Source: BJGV01 sp964194745
GTDB lineage: Bacteria > Pseudomonadota > Gammaproteobacteria > Burkholderiales > Nitrosomonadaceae
Length of the DNA: 64,000 bases
Direction of reading: 5' to 3'
Assembly: GCA_965248035.1 (NCBI GenBank)
Contig: OZ252054.1
Coordinates: 1,116,001-1,180,000 of the forward strand
A program made the position numbers and the translations under genes. Below, one piece after another: positions 34,284 to 42,008 of this stretch (within the stretch, counting starts at the first letter, position 1; each line of letters begins with the position of its first letter). Under the pieces are notes generated by a model. The model saw nothing but the letters and a program-made list of their open reading frames with translations, ran no database searches and was not told where the DNA came from.

Positions 34284-34703
34284 ATGGATTTAACTGGGAT
34301 CAAATACACAATCGGTAAGGTAGCAGCGCGGTTAGCTGTTACCGCTGATACGCTGCGCTACTACGAAAAGAATGGACTGATTACGCCGACATCGAAAACC
34401 GCCGCCGGCTATCGCCTTTACAATGAGGATGTCGTGCGCCGCGTCCGTTTCATCAAACAGGCCCAGTCCTGCGGATTAACGCTATCAGACATCAGGCAAT
34501 TATTGACGCTGAAGCATTCGGCTAACTTCCATTGCAAGCACGTACATAACCTAGCCATCGAAAGGAGATTTAAGATCAAGCAGAAACTCACGGCGTTGCA
34601 AGCCATGTTAAACACACTCGACGGTTTGATTGAGAACTGCGACGGTGGAGAAATGTCGATTGGAACATCCTATCAAGGTTCGACATGTCTGAAGTGGAGT
34701 TAG
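34284..34703 (+). CDS. MerR-family metal-responsive regulator
   Basis: I start at MDLTGIKYTIGKVAARLAVT (34284); a longer frame from 34200 would run through the promoter element. The N-terminal helix-turn-helix is clear (VTADTLRYYEKNGLITPTSK, then GYRLYNEDVVRRVRFIKQAQ), and a long dimerisation helix follows. Metal-ligand-type cysteines are in NFHCKHVH (about residue 81), ENCDGG (about 117) and STCLK near the end. Spacing of the last two (15 residues) is longer than in MerR or ZntR (8). An alternative frame after GEMS would read NILSRFDMSEVELAPTKHP and end in an ATGA overlap with the next gene, so the C terminus may be frameshifted. Confidence 0.8.
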   Translation: MDLTGIKYTIGKVAARLAVTADTLRYYEKNGLITPTSKTAAGYRLYNEDVVRRVRFIKQAQSCGLTLSDIRQLLTLKHSANFHCKHVHNLAIERRFKIKQKLTALQAMLNTLDGLIENCDGGEMSIGTSYQGSTCLKWS

Positions 34704-34719
34704 CTCCAACCAAGCACCC

Positions 34720-35103
34720 ATGAACAACACTACTTTCACAACAGACAATCACTCACCATTAAAAAGTGGACGTATCTCATTACGTATTGCTGGAGTGTCA
34801 GCAATTCTTGCTTCAATTTGCTACCTAGGCCCATTCTTATTGATTGCGTATGGCCTCAGCAGCAGCTGGATTTTATTGTTTTTAACGCTCTCTGAATGGT
34901 CCCGCCCGATTCTTATCGTGCTGCCACTTATCGCACTATGCTTTGCATATGAACAAATATGGCATCCCAAATCAATATTCAATCCATGACAAATTTGTGT
35001 GACCCCACAAGTTAAGAGGACTTATAAGGCTTACTTCTTGTTCATTGCTTTGCTGGTGGTGATTTTACTTATGCTTCCCTATTTTATTTCAAGCATCAAC
35101 TGA
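34720..35103 (+). pseudogene. merT: MerT-like mercuric transport protein with in-frame stop
   Basis: The reading MNNTTFTTDNHSPLKSGRIS starts 16 bases after merR. Residues 25-87 match MerT: ILASICYLGPFLLIAYGLSSSW, then the second helix up to the YEQIWHPKSIFNP loop. An in-frame TGA (34987-34989) interrupts it. Beyond it the same frame continues QICVTPQVKRTYKAYFLF and a third helix to TGA at 35101-35103, total 128 codons as expected for MerT. The first Cys pair is reduced to one Cys (ICY in place of the usual TCC) and one Cys of the second pair is missing. It is most likely inactive. Confidence 0.8.
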
Positions 35104-35209
35104 ATGGTATTTCGTGATCCTATGCGGAACTAAAAGAGTAAGTTGAGGTATATGCACATGTCATATTTATGCTATTATCATATTTTGATAAATAGTATAT
35201 GGATACACT

Positions 35210-35627
35210 ATGACAGCCATTGCAGTAATACATAAAGACAAGATACTAAAACGCGTCGCTAAGGGCGATAAGATTTCAGACATTGGTAAAACCTATGGAG
35301 TTACTCACTCAGCCATAAGTAAACAACTCCTGAAAGACCCTGAATGGATCGATGCACGTATGAGTGGGGCGTTAGCAAGGATCGAACATTGGGAAAAAGA
35401 AATAGAAGCGATTAATGCGGGAAGCTCACAAGTTGAGCTAGGACGGGCTAGAGAATTACTGGCACATGCAAGGTGGAGAGCAGAGAGAGTTTCCTACTCA
35501 GTGGGGTGGTGCGAAAATTAATATTAACATAAACAATATCCCCTCTATGACAGAAGCACTTGATCACGCAGCTAGTGAGTTGTTAGAGCATATAGCGAAA
35601 GAAGAGGGTAGTATTAAAAGCCCCTAG
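35210..35627 (+). pseudogene. Phage terminase small subunit-like protein, frameshifted
   Basis: The 5' frame encodes a helix-turn-helix protein (KGDKISDIGKTYGVTHSAIS, then PEWIDARMSGALARIEHWEK, ending AHARWRAER) like small DNA-packaging proteins of tailed phages. It goes out of frame at the GAGAGAGAG near 35489. Dropping one G continues RFPTQWGGAKINININN and the end IPSMTEALDHAASELLEHIAK, to TAG at 35625-35627, 138 residues. No large terminase or other phage gene follows, so this is a remnant. An imperfect palindrome TTATCA-TATTT-TGATAA lies just upstream of the start. Confidence 0.7.
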
Positions 35628-35728
35628 ATACGGGTTATCGGCGGGAATAAGTTTTATAAAGGTTAATAAGGAAACACCCCTAAGACTATCTCAGGTTACA
35701 CTCGCGCGCGCGAGGCATATCTAACTTT

Positions 35729-35962
35729 CTAATCGTTTAAATCTTCCATTTCTTCACGAAGTCGGCGCTTTTCTTCCGTTTGTTCTCTTATTAGTTCCCT
35801 TTGTTCTTTTAGCGCATCCATTTGTTCTTTATGTAGCTTTTTTGCCTCAAATCGCTCGTCCATTATTAATTGTTCCATGACTGGGTCTATAAATAGTTCA
35901 TTTTGTGCCAGTATCAGTATAGATCCCGATACTAATAACAAAGCAATAAATAAGGCTTTCAT
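35729..35962 (-). CDS. Small secreted charged helical protein
   Basis: I begin at the ATG at 35962 (MKALFIALLLVSGSILILAQ), which gives a signal peptide or N-terminal anchor; a start 9 codons earlier is in frame but would break it. The remaining 57 residues are charged and helical (HKEQMDALKEQRELIREQTE, then EKRRLREEMEDLND). No family recognised. Its design resembles 36243-36500, and both lie just after related phage-gene fragments, suggesting an ancient tandem duplication. Confidence 0.6.
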   Translation of the reverse strand: MKALFIALLLVSGSILILAQNELFIDPVMEQLIMDERFEAKKLHKEQMDALKEQRELIREQTEEKRRLREEMEDLND

Positions 35963-36040
35963 TTCATACCATCCTACATACCCATTCAATCATACTCCGT
36001 CTGAGTTATCATAGAGAAAATCTGCTCTCATATGAAGTAT

Positions 36041-36139
36041 ATGCGGTTACATAGCATTAATGTTGTTGGCGCTATAACTATGTCTGAGGCACTCGATACT
36101 GCTGCTGGTGAGTTGTTAGATCAGATAGCTAATGAGTAG
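36041..36139 (+). pseudogene. Second copy of the terminase-like C-terminal fragment
   Basis: A 32-codon frame ends ITMSEALDTAAGELLDQIANE, clearly related to the end of the frame at 35210-35627 (SMTEALDHAASELLEHIAKE). The following about 70 noncoding bases are also alike (CCTTTATAAAAGTAATAAG against TTTTATAAAGGTTAATAAG, then CTCGCGCTCGTGAG against CTCGCGCGCGCGAG). Confidence 0.65.
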
Positions 36140-36242
36140 TTAGCATTAGTAACCTTTATAAAAGTAATAAGAAAAGCCTATACCCAAACTCTCTTTGGTT
36201 ATACTCGCGCTCGTGAGAGTAGGTACCTATAGCTGTTATTAA

Positions 36243-36500
36243 TTACCATCCTGGAAATACTGATCTATCCCTTCTGCGTTCTTCTCTCTTTCTATCAATG
36301 TCTCTATTTGCGCGTTGGTGTTCCATTAACTCTCTCTGGTTCCAGTATTGCTCATCTAAGAACTCTTGTTGTAACTGTCTTTGTTGCTCCATCTTTTGAT
36401 ATCGGTCTATCTGTTGATACTGTTGTTGCGGGTAATCTCCATATCCTTGAGCAAATACACTGGATGAAACTAACAATAAAACAACCAATATTGTTTTCAT
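36243..36500 (-). CDS. Small secreted Gln/Arg-rich helical protein
   Basis: 85 residues with a clear signal peptide (MKTILVVLLLVSSSVFAQ, cleavage after FAQ). The mature protein is Gln-rich (GDYPQQQYQQIDRYQKMEQQ) then Arg/Glu-rich (NRDIDRKREERRRDRS), ending VFPGW. A good AGGAGG lies 7-8 bases before the ATG. Unknown function; likely a diverged paralogue of the gene at 35729-35962. Confidence 0.65.
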   Translation of the reverse strand: MKTILVVLLLVSSSVFAQGYGDYPQQQYQQIDRYQKMEQQRQLQQEFLDEQYWNQRELMEHQRANRDIDRKREERRRDRSVFPGW

Positions 36501-36821
36501 AGTTTCCTCCTATTAAGGAATATCCACCTTACACCCTTTTAAATAGATCAATTGCCGAAAATTCGGCAATTTCTCAACAGGACGCCGCTAAATTAGTTAG
36601 CTATCTTATGCGTCATGGTAAGACCGAAGGTAAGACCGAGAGTATTACATGAAAAGTAATACGTTTACTATCAAAATATTACCGTTGTTAATTGGGGGAG
36701 ATAAAAGAGTTCTCAGTCATAATGCAGTTAGCTAGGAAAAATTCTGAGCAGTCAGGATAATAGATTTTAAGCTCAGATATTTACTACGTGTTCCTATACC
36801 GTATTTTACAGCCTGTTAAAT
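36501..36821. other. Gene-free stretch with a 9-bp palindrome and a tandem 12-mer
   Basis: ATTGCCGAA-AA-TTCGGCAAT (36551-36570) is a perfect 9-bp inverted repeat. GGTAAGACCGAA and GGTAAGACCGAG are tandem at 36617-36640, in a short frame that ends at an ATGA-type TGA near 36650. No gene is recognised; it may be the border of the accessory island. Confidence 0.45.
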
Positions 36822-37220
36822 TTATTCTTGATGTACCTTTTTCTTCTGGATAAACTCGATCTTGTAACCGTCAGGGTCCTCTACAAAAGCAATCACGGTG
36901 GTGCCATGTTTCATCGGCCCTACTTCACGGGTGACTTTGCCACCACGTTTCTTGACCATCTCACAGGCCAGATAAGCGTCATCCACTTCGATGGCAATGT
37001 GGCCATAACCTGCTCCTAAATCATATTTTTCCACACCCCAGTTGTGAGTCAACTCTAGTACTGCGGCATCAATCTCATCTTGGTAGCCAACAAATGCCAG
37101 AGTGAATTTTCCTTCAGGATAATCCTTGCGACGCAGCACTCTCATCCCCAGCACATTAGAGAAAAAATCTATAGATTTTTCCAGGTTTCCAACTCGTAAC
37201 ATAGTGTGCAGAATGCGCAT
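36822..37220 (-). CDS. gloA: Lactoylglutathione lyase (glyoxalase I)
   Basis: GloA converts the methylglyoxal-glutathione hemithioacetal to S-lactoylglutathione. The 132 residues show the metal ligands and fold: RILHTMLRVGNLEKSIDFF (His5), the Glu in LELTHNWG, GYGHIAIEVDD (His) and FVEDPDGYKIEFIQ (Glu). Length is standard. It lies directly after rubredoxin on the minus strand with no gap. Confidence 0.96.
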   Translation of the reverse strand: MRILHTMLRVGNLEKSIDFFSNVLGMRVLRRKDYPEGKFTLAFVGYQDEIDAAVLELTHNWGVEKYDLGAGYGHIAIEVDDAYLACEMVKKRGGKVTREVGPMKHGTTVIAFVEDPDGYKIEFIQKKKVHQE

Positions 37221-37409
37221 CTAAATTTCAACCATCTCAAAGTCTTCTTTACGTGCACCACATTCGGGGCAGACCCAGTTCATTGGTATGTCTTCCCAAC
37301 GTGTACCGGGAGGAATGCCTTCTTCTGGCAATCCATCTCCCTCGTCATATATAAAACCGCAAATGAGGCACATGTAGCTACGATATGCGAGAGGTTCAGT
37401 AGTAGGCAT
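37221..37409 (-). CDS. Rubredoxin
   Basis: Small iron electron carrier. The 62-residue protein shows both CxxC pairs that hold the Fe: MCLICGFIYDEG and WVCPECGARKEDF, with the usual intervening PGTRWEDIP. A candidate reductase, the flavoprotein at 58105-59259, is elsewhere in this window. The gene is divergent from thiD, 45 bases apart, so the two must share a promoter region. Confidence 0.95.
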   Translation of the reverse strand: MPTTEPLAYRSYMCLICGFIYDEGDGLPEEGIPPGTRWEDIPMNWVCPECGARKEDFEMVEI

Positions 37410-37454
37410 AATATAAGTGTTTTGGGTTAAAATGTCATTTTACGGTATTAATGC

Positions 37455-38303
37455 ATGTTTCAGCCACCCCCTATAGTTCTTTCTTTCTCTGCTAACGACT
37501 CGAGCGGCGGTGCTGGTATCCAGGCTGACATTCTCACTATTGCCAGCATGGGCTGCCACCCATTATCGGCGATCACTGCGATTACCGTACAGGATACTGC
37601 TGGAGTGGATGACGTTATGGCATTAGACCCGGGGTGGGTGGTAGATCAAGCACGTGCAGTGCTTGAGGACATGCCGGTACATGTTTTCAAAATCGGAATG
37701 TTGGGCAGTGTTGAAATTATCACAGCTATTGCTGAAGTAATTTCGGATTATCCGGATATTCCTTTGGTGCTAGATCCTGTGCTTAGCTCGGGTCGTGGTG
37801 ACGAGTTTGCTAATGAAGATATGGTGTTAGCAATGCGTGAGTTATTACTTCCCCAGGCTACCATAATCACTCCCAATAGCTTGGAAGCACGTCGGCTAGC
37901 ACAGGAAGATGACTATGATGCACCAGATTTGGGCCAGTGTGGTAGCCGGCTTTTACATATGGGTTGCGAATATGTGTTAATCACGGGAACTCATGAAAAT
38001 TCTCCTGAGGTGATAAATACTCTGTATGCAGCTGCAGGTATTGTGCGTTCGGATGCATGGCAGCGGTTACCCGGTTCTTACCATGGGTCAGGCTGCACAC
38101 TAGCTTCGGCTATTGCTGCTACTCTCGCCAATGGTTTACCTGTCGCTGAGGGAGTGTATGAAGCGCAAGAATACACTTGGCACGCTCTGAAAGCTGGTTT
38201 TCATCCAGGGATGGGGCAGTATCTACCTGACCGTTTGTTCTGGGCTCGTAATGAACATGATGCTGAGGAAGAGACTAAGTCAGATGTCGCATCCGGGAAT
38301 TAG
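37455..38303 (+). CDS. thiD: Hydroxymethylpyrimidine/phosphomethylpyrimidine kinase
   Basis: ThiD phosphorylates HMP and HMP-P for thiamine synthesis. The ribokinase-like fold is recognised from FSANDSSGGAGIQADILTIA at the N terminus, VLDPVLSSGRGDEF, ITPNSLEARRLAQED and the C-terminal anion hole GSYHGSGCTLASAIAATLA. The 282 residues are slightly long. The end overlaps thiE by 20 bases. No TPP riboswitch fits in the 45-base upstream gap. Confidence 0.95.
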   Translation: MFQPPPIVLSFSANDSSGGAGIQADILTIASMGCHPLSAITAITVQDTAGVDDVMALDPGWVVDQARAVLEDMPVHVFKIGMLGSVEIITAIAEVISDYPDIPLVLDPVLSSGRGDEFANEDMVLAMRELLLPQATIITPNSLEARRLAQEDDYDAPDLGQCGSRLLHMGCEYVLITGTHENSPEVINTLYAAAGIVRSDAWQRLPGSYHGSGCTLASAIAATLANGLPVAEGVYEAQEYTWHALKAGFHPGMGQYLPDRLFWARNEHDAEEETKSDVASGN

Positions 38304-38958
38304 CGGTTTATATGCAATCACTCCAGATGTGGTTGATACCGCCAACTTAGTTTCGCTAACGCAACAGGTGCTTAGTGGTGGGGTACGGTCGGTCCAATAC
38401 CGTAACAAGACAGCCGATAGCGTTCTACAGTTGGAACAGGCAGCTTCGCTTGTTCGGCTCTGTCGGGAATTTCATGCCCCCCTAATTATCAATGATGATC
38501 TCGATCTTGCTGTTGAGGTTGGTGCGGATGGCGTACATTTGGGAATGGAAGATATGGCTGTAACTGAGGCACGACGCAGATTGGGGCCAGGAAAGATCAT
38601 AGGGGCTTCTTGTTACAACCAGTTGAAATACGCTGTTGAAGCCGAACGACATGGTGCAAATTATGTCGCATTCGGCACCTTTTTTGTTTCTATTACAAAA
38701 CCTGGTGCAGCAACTGTATCTATAGATTTGTTATATCAAGCAAAGCAGCATCTACATGTTCCAATTGTTGCCATTGGTGGTATCACTTCGGATAATGCTG
38801 CGGAGCTGATACATCAAGGTGCCGACGCAGTAGCAGTTAGTAATTCCCTGTTTGGTGCCGTCGACGTTCAGTCTGAGGCTAAAAAGATTTCCTGTTTATT
38901 CAAGCAAACTAAATATCCTATTTGCCATTTAAACGAGTTATCAAATGACTTCACTTAA
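38284..38958 (+). CDS. thiE: Thiamine-phosphate synthase
   Basis: ThiE couples HMP-PP and thiazole phosphate to thiamine phosphate. I start at the ATG at 38284 (MSHPGISGLYAITPDVVD), the normal N terminus. The family is seen in VQYRNKTADS, INDDLDLAVEVGADGVHLG, IIGASCYN, YVAFGTFFVSITKPGA and the GGITSDNAAELIHQGADAVA phosphate-binding region. 224 residues. It overlaps both neighbours (thiD by 20 and hemL by 14 bases), showing tight coupling. Confidence 0.95.
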   Translation: MSHPGISGLYAITPDVVDTANLVSLTQQVLSGGVRSVQYRNKTADSVLQLEQAASLVRLCREFHAPLIINDDLDLAVEVGADGVHLGMEDMAVTEARRRLGPGKIIGASCYNQLKYAVEAERHGANYVAFGTFFVSITKPGAATVSIDLLYQAKQHLHVPIVAIGGITSDNAAELIHQGADAVAVSNSLFGAVDVQSEAKKISCLFKQTKYPICHLNELSNDFT

Positions 38959-40228
38959 TCAAAAACTATTTCAACTTTCTCAGAAATATATTCCAGGTGG
39001 TGTCAATTCACCGGTGCGTGCATTCAAATCGGTAGGTGGTGTGCCCATATTTTTTAGGCGCGGACAAGGAGCTTACGTATGGGATGTAGACAATAAAACC
39101 TACATAGATTATGTCGGTTCTTGGGGGCCCCTAATTCTTGGTCATGCCCACCCAGAAGTAATCGAAACGGTACAGGCTGTGGTAAAAAATGGGTTGACAT
39201 TCGGTGCGCCGACTGAGGTGGAGCTAGAAATAGCAGAACTATTGTGCAAACTGGTTCCCTCTATTGAGCAGGTGAGACTAGTTAGTTCTGGTACTGAAGC
39301 TACCATGAGCGCTATTCGTCTTGCACGAGGCTACACTGGCAGAAATCGCATCATCAAATTTGAAGGTTGTTATCATGGCCATGATGACGCGTTACTGGTA
39401 AAGGCGGGTTCTGGAGCGCTCACTCTTGGTTGTCCTAGTTCCGCTGGGGTTACTGCGGAAACCGCAAGCCGTACTACAGTGTTGGACTACAATGATCTTG
39501 TCGGTTTGGAGAAAATGTTTGGCCAAGTTGGTGGTGAAATTGCCGCAGTTATCGTCGAACCAGTTGCAGGTAATATGAACTTGGTAGTACCGAAACCTGG
39601 ATTTTTGTCACTCCTACGTGAGTTATGCACGAAACATGGTAGTGTATTGATCTTTGATGAAGTGATGACCGGTTTTCGCGTTGGATTGGAGTGCGCTCAA
39701 GGGATTTACAATATTAAGCCAGATCTTACTACTCTTGGTAAAGTGATTGGTGGTGGCATGCCGATGGCGGCTTTTGGTGGTCAGCGAGACATCATGCAGT
39801 GTCTTGCTCCTTTAGGTCCGGTGTATCAGGCAGGCACGCTCTCTGGCAATCCCATTGCTGTTAGCGCAGGGCTTGCTACCTTGCGGCTAGTACAAACCTC
39901 AGGATTCTACGAGAAACTCGTTACTAACACCCTACAGCTCACTGATAGCCTCGCTGCTACAGCAAAAAAATATGGGGTCACTTTTTGTGCACAGTCATTA
40001 GGAGGAATGTTTGGTCTCTATTTCCGAAGTAATATACCGACAAGTTATGCTGAAGTAATGGAGTGTGATAGGGAAGCTTTTAATCGTTTTTTTCATGCTA
40101 TGCTGAGTGAAGGCATTTATTTTGCGCCATCTGCTTACGAGGCTGGGTTTGTTTCCGCTGCACATGGCAATGAGGAAATCAGCAAAACGCTGTTTGCGGC
40201 TGAAAAAATATTCAGGGACTGGAAATAA
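38945..40228 (+). CDS. hemL: Glutamate-1-semialdehyde 2,1-aminomutase
   Basis: HemL makes 5-aminolevulinate from glutamate-1-semialdehyde in the C5 heme pathway; hemA, the preceding enzyme, is also in this window (48640-49893). The 427 residues contain GGVNSPVRAFKSVGG, the GTEATMSAIRLARG segment, FDEVMTGFRV and the PLP-lysine motif TLGKVIGGGMPMAAFGG (Lys near 265). Co-transcribed with thiD-thiE, as often in betaproteobacteria. Confidence 0.97.
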   Translation: MTSLNQKLFQLSQKYIPGGVNSPVRAFKSVGGVPIFFRRGQGAYVWDVDNKTYIDYVGSWGPLILGHAHPEVIETVQAVVKNGLTFGAPTEVELEIAELLCKLVPSIEQVRLVSSGTEATMSAIRLARGYTGRNRIIKFEGCYHGHDDALLVKAGSGALTLGCPSSAGVTAETASRTTVLDYNDLVGLEKMFGQVGGEIAAVIVEPVAGNMNLVVPKPGFLSLLRELCTKHGSVLIFDEVMTGFRVGLECAQGIYNIKPDLTTLGKVIGGGMPMAAFGGQRDIMQCLAPLGPVYQAGTLSGNPIAVSAGLATLRLVQTSGFYEKLVTNTLQLTDSLAATAKKYGVTFCAQSLGGMFGLYFRSNIPTSYAEVMECDREAFNRFFHAMLSEGIYFAPSAYEAGFVSAAHGNEEISKTLFAAEKIFRDWK

Positions 40229-40272
40229 AAAAGCCTGCTAACTTACGACAGTATTATTTTAGATTCAAATTG

Positions 40273-40938
40273 TTAACGTAGACCAGAGATGAACTCTGCT
40301 ACAGCTTGTATTTCTTTTTCACTCATACGAGTAACTATCCCTCGCATCACGCTGTTGACATCATTGGCACGTTGCTCGGTTCGGAAAGCCCGAAGCTGTG
40401 CTACGGTATATTCTGCATGCTGTCCGGCAAGGCGTGGATAAAACGGTGGGATGCCAACGCCATTGGGAGAATGGCAGCCGGCACATGCGGGCACCCCAGA
40501 TTCTATGTTGCCACCACGATAAATTTTCTCACCTTGTTCGGCAAGTTTTTTGTCTTTGGCCACGCCAGGTTTAGGGTTCTGCGAGGTGTAATAAGCACCT
40601 AGATTTTTCATGTCATCCGGTGAGAGAGGAGAAACCATTGCAGCCATGACTGGACTGTTTCGTTCTGCAGGCATATTGTCTCGTGCTTTGTAGTTTATCA
40701 ATTGCTTAGTGATATACTCTGCATGCTGTCCAGCTAGAATTGGGTTTGCTGGAATCGTGCTGTTACCATCAGCGTTGTGACAGCCTGCACAAACTTGGCT
40801 TGCAATTTGCTGACCCTTCTCAGCATTGCCCTTGGCGAAAGCATTCTCTGGAGACCCAATCTTTGCTGAAGTTTCAGCGAAAACTTGGTTAGCTAGTGCC
40901 AGTGCAATTAACATTGCCAAGTTTGAAACTACTTTCAT
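40273..40938 (-). CDS. Diheme cytochrome c4
   Basis: Periplasmic electron carrier. I start at MKVVSNLAMLIALALANQVF (40938), which gives a proper Sec signal peptide; the longer frame to 41001 does not. Two heme sites are seen, CAGCH at about residues 51-55 (VCAGCHNADGNS) and CAGCH at about 152 (ACAGCHSPNG), each half with a distal Met region (PVMAAMVSPLS, DVNSVMRGIV). At 221 residues the two-domain cytochrome c4 architecture is clear. It would link respiratory or ammonia-oxidation complexes to terminal oxidases. Confidence 0.94.
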   Translation of the reverse strand: MKVVSNLAMLIALALANQVFAETSAKIGSPENAFAKGNAEKGQQIASQVCAGCHNADGNSTIPANPILAGQHAEYITKQLINYKARDNMPAERNSPVMAAMVSPLSPDDMKNLGAYYTSQNPKPGVAKDKKLAEQGEKIYRGGNIESGVPACAGCHSPNGVGIPPFYPRLAGQHAEYTVAQLRAFRTEQRANDVNSVMRGIVTRMSEKEIQAVAEFISGLR

Positions 40939-41036
40939 GCAGTGCATGTTTGGAGCCCTAAGAAAAATGGTGGTAATTCGATTAGCAAAGTATTTTAACA
41001 AGGCTAGAGCTTGTTAACAACAATAAACCATCAACA

Positions 41037-41189
41037 ATGAAAGCATTATTTTTTTTGTTGTTAGTTGTTAACTTGGTTATTGTTTTCTACATCCAATCTG
41101 GTTCTGATTTCAATAGTAGTACACAGTTGCCATCAGAGCTTCTGCCAGAAAAAATCAAGTTGCTACCCTCGCCTACACCTGCAGATTGA
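41037..41189 (+). CDS. Small membrane-anchored protein, 50 residues
   Basis: MKALFFLLLVVNLVIVFYIQ forms a single hydrophobic N-terminal helix, followed by a short polar Ser/Pro tail ending LLPSPTPAD. The stop is 13 bases before map. The N terminus resembles those of short SPOR-type or small inner-membrane proteins. No clear ribosome-binding site. Too short to assign. Confidence 0.4.
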   Translation: MKALFFLLLVVNLVIVFYIQSGSDFNSSTQLPSELLPEKIKLLPSPTPAD

Positions 41190-41202
41190 ACTGGGAACCA
41201 CT

Positions 41203-42003
41203 ATGACGGTACACATCAAATCCCCACATGAAATAGAAAAAATGCGGATTGCGGGAGAGCTTGGTTCAGAAGTATTAGATTTCATTACGCCTTTTGTCAA
41301 ACCGGGAGTTACTACCGATGAGCTTGATGCGCTGTGTCACGATTATATGTTAAATATACAAAATACTATTCCTGCACCGCTCAATTATCAGCCACCGGGA
41401 TACTCGCCTTACCCAAAATCCATTTGTACTTCGGTTAATCACCAGGTATGCCACGGTGTGCCAGGCGAGAAAAAACTGAAAGCTGGCAATATCGTCAACA
41501 TTGACGTTACTGTCATCAAGGATGGCTATCATGGAGATACAAGTCGCATGTACTATGTGGGGGAGCCAACAATCAAGGCTAGGCGTTTGTGCGAGATTAC
41601 TTACGAATCTATGTGGCGTGGAATCGAAGAAATTAAACCGGATAAGCATCTAGGCGACATCGGTTACGCCATTCAGAGCTTTGCTGAAAGTTTAGGATGT
41701 AGCGTGGTAAAAGAGTTCTGCGGCCATGGTATCGGCACAAAATTTCATGAAGATCCACAAGTTCTTCACTATGGCCATACCGGAACTGGCTTGCAACTTA
41801 GGGCAGGGATGATTTTCACTGTAGAACCTATGATCAATTTAGGTAAGGCGTCTATTCGTCAAATGGCTGATGGCTGGACTATAGTTACTAAAGATCATAG
41901 CCTGTCGGCGCAGTGGGAACATACAGTATTGGTAACTGAGAGTGGATATGAAGTACTGACACTGTCTGCTGGTGCGCCGCCAAAACCCGTATTTCGTTTC
42001 TGA
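41203..42003 (+). CDS. map: Methionine aminopeptidase type I
   Basis: Removes N-terminal methionine from nascent proteins. I start at the ATG at 41203 (MTVHIKSPHEIEKMRIAGEL); the longer frame from 41065 is out-of-register noise. The metal ligands are visible in VNIDVTVIKDGYHGDTSRM (two Asp), EFCGHGIGTKFHEDP (His), FTVEPMINLG (Glu) and QWEHTVLVTESG (Glu). 266 residues. glnD begins 5 bases after its stop. Confidence 0.96.
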   Translation: MTVHIKSPHEIEKMRIAGELGSEVLDFITPFVKPGVTTDELDALCHDYMLNIQNTIPAPLNYQPPGYSPYPKSICTSVNHQVCHGVPGEKKLKAGNIVNIDVTVIKDGYHGDTSRMYYVGEPTIKARRLCEITYESMWRGIEEIKPDKHLGDIGYAIQSFAESLGCSVVKEFCGHGIGTKFHEDPQVLHYGHTGTGLQLRAGMIFTVEPMINLGKASIRQMADGWTIVTKDHSLSAQWEHTVLVTESGYEVLTLSAGAPPKPVFRF

Positions 42004-42008
42004 TCTTC

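Noticed and set aside
34987..34989. TGA in merT as a selenocysteine codon
   Set aside because: No selenocysteine insertion hairpin is evident just after it, and the family position fits Gly. The missing cysteines also point to decay.
37410..37454. TPP riboswitch before thiD
   Set aside because: The gap is only 45 bases, too short for a THI element, and none of its conserved boxes is present.
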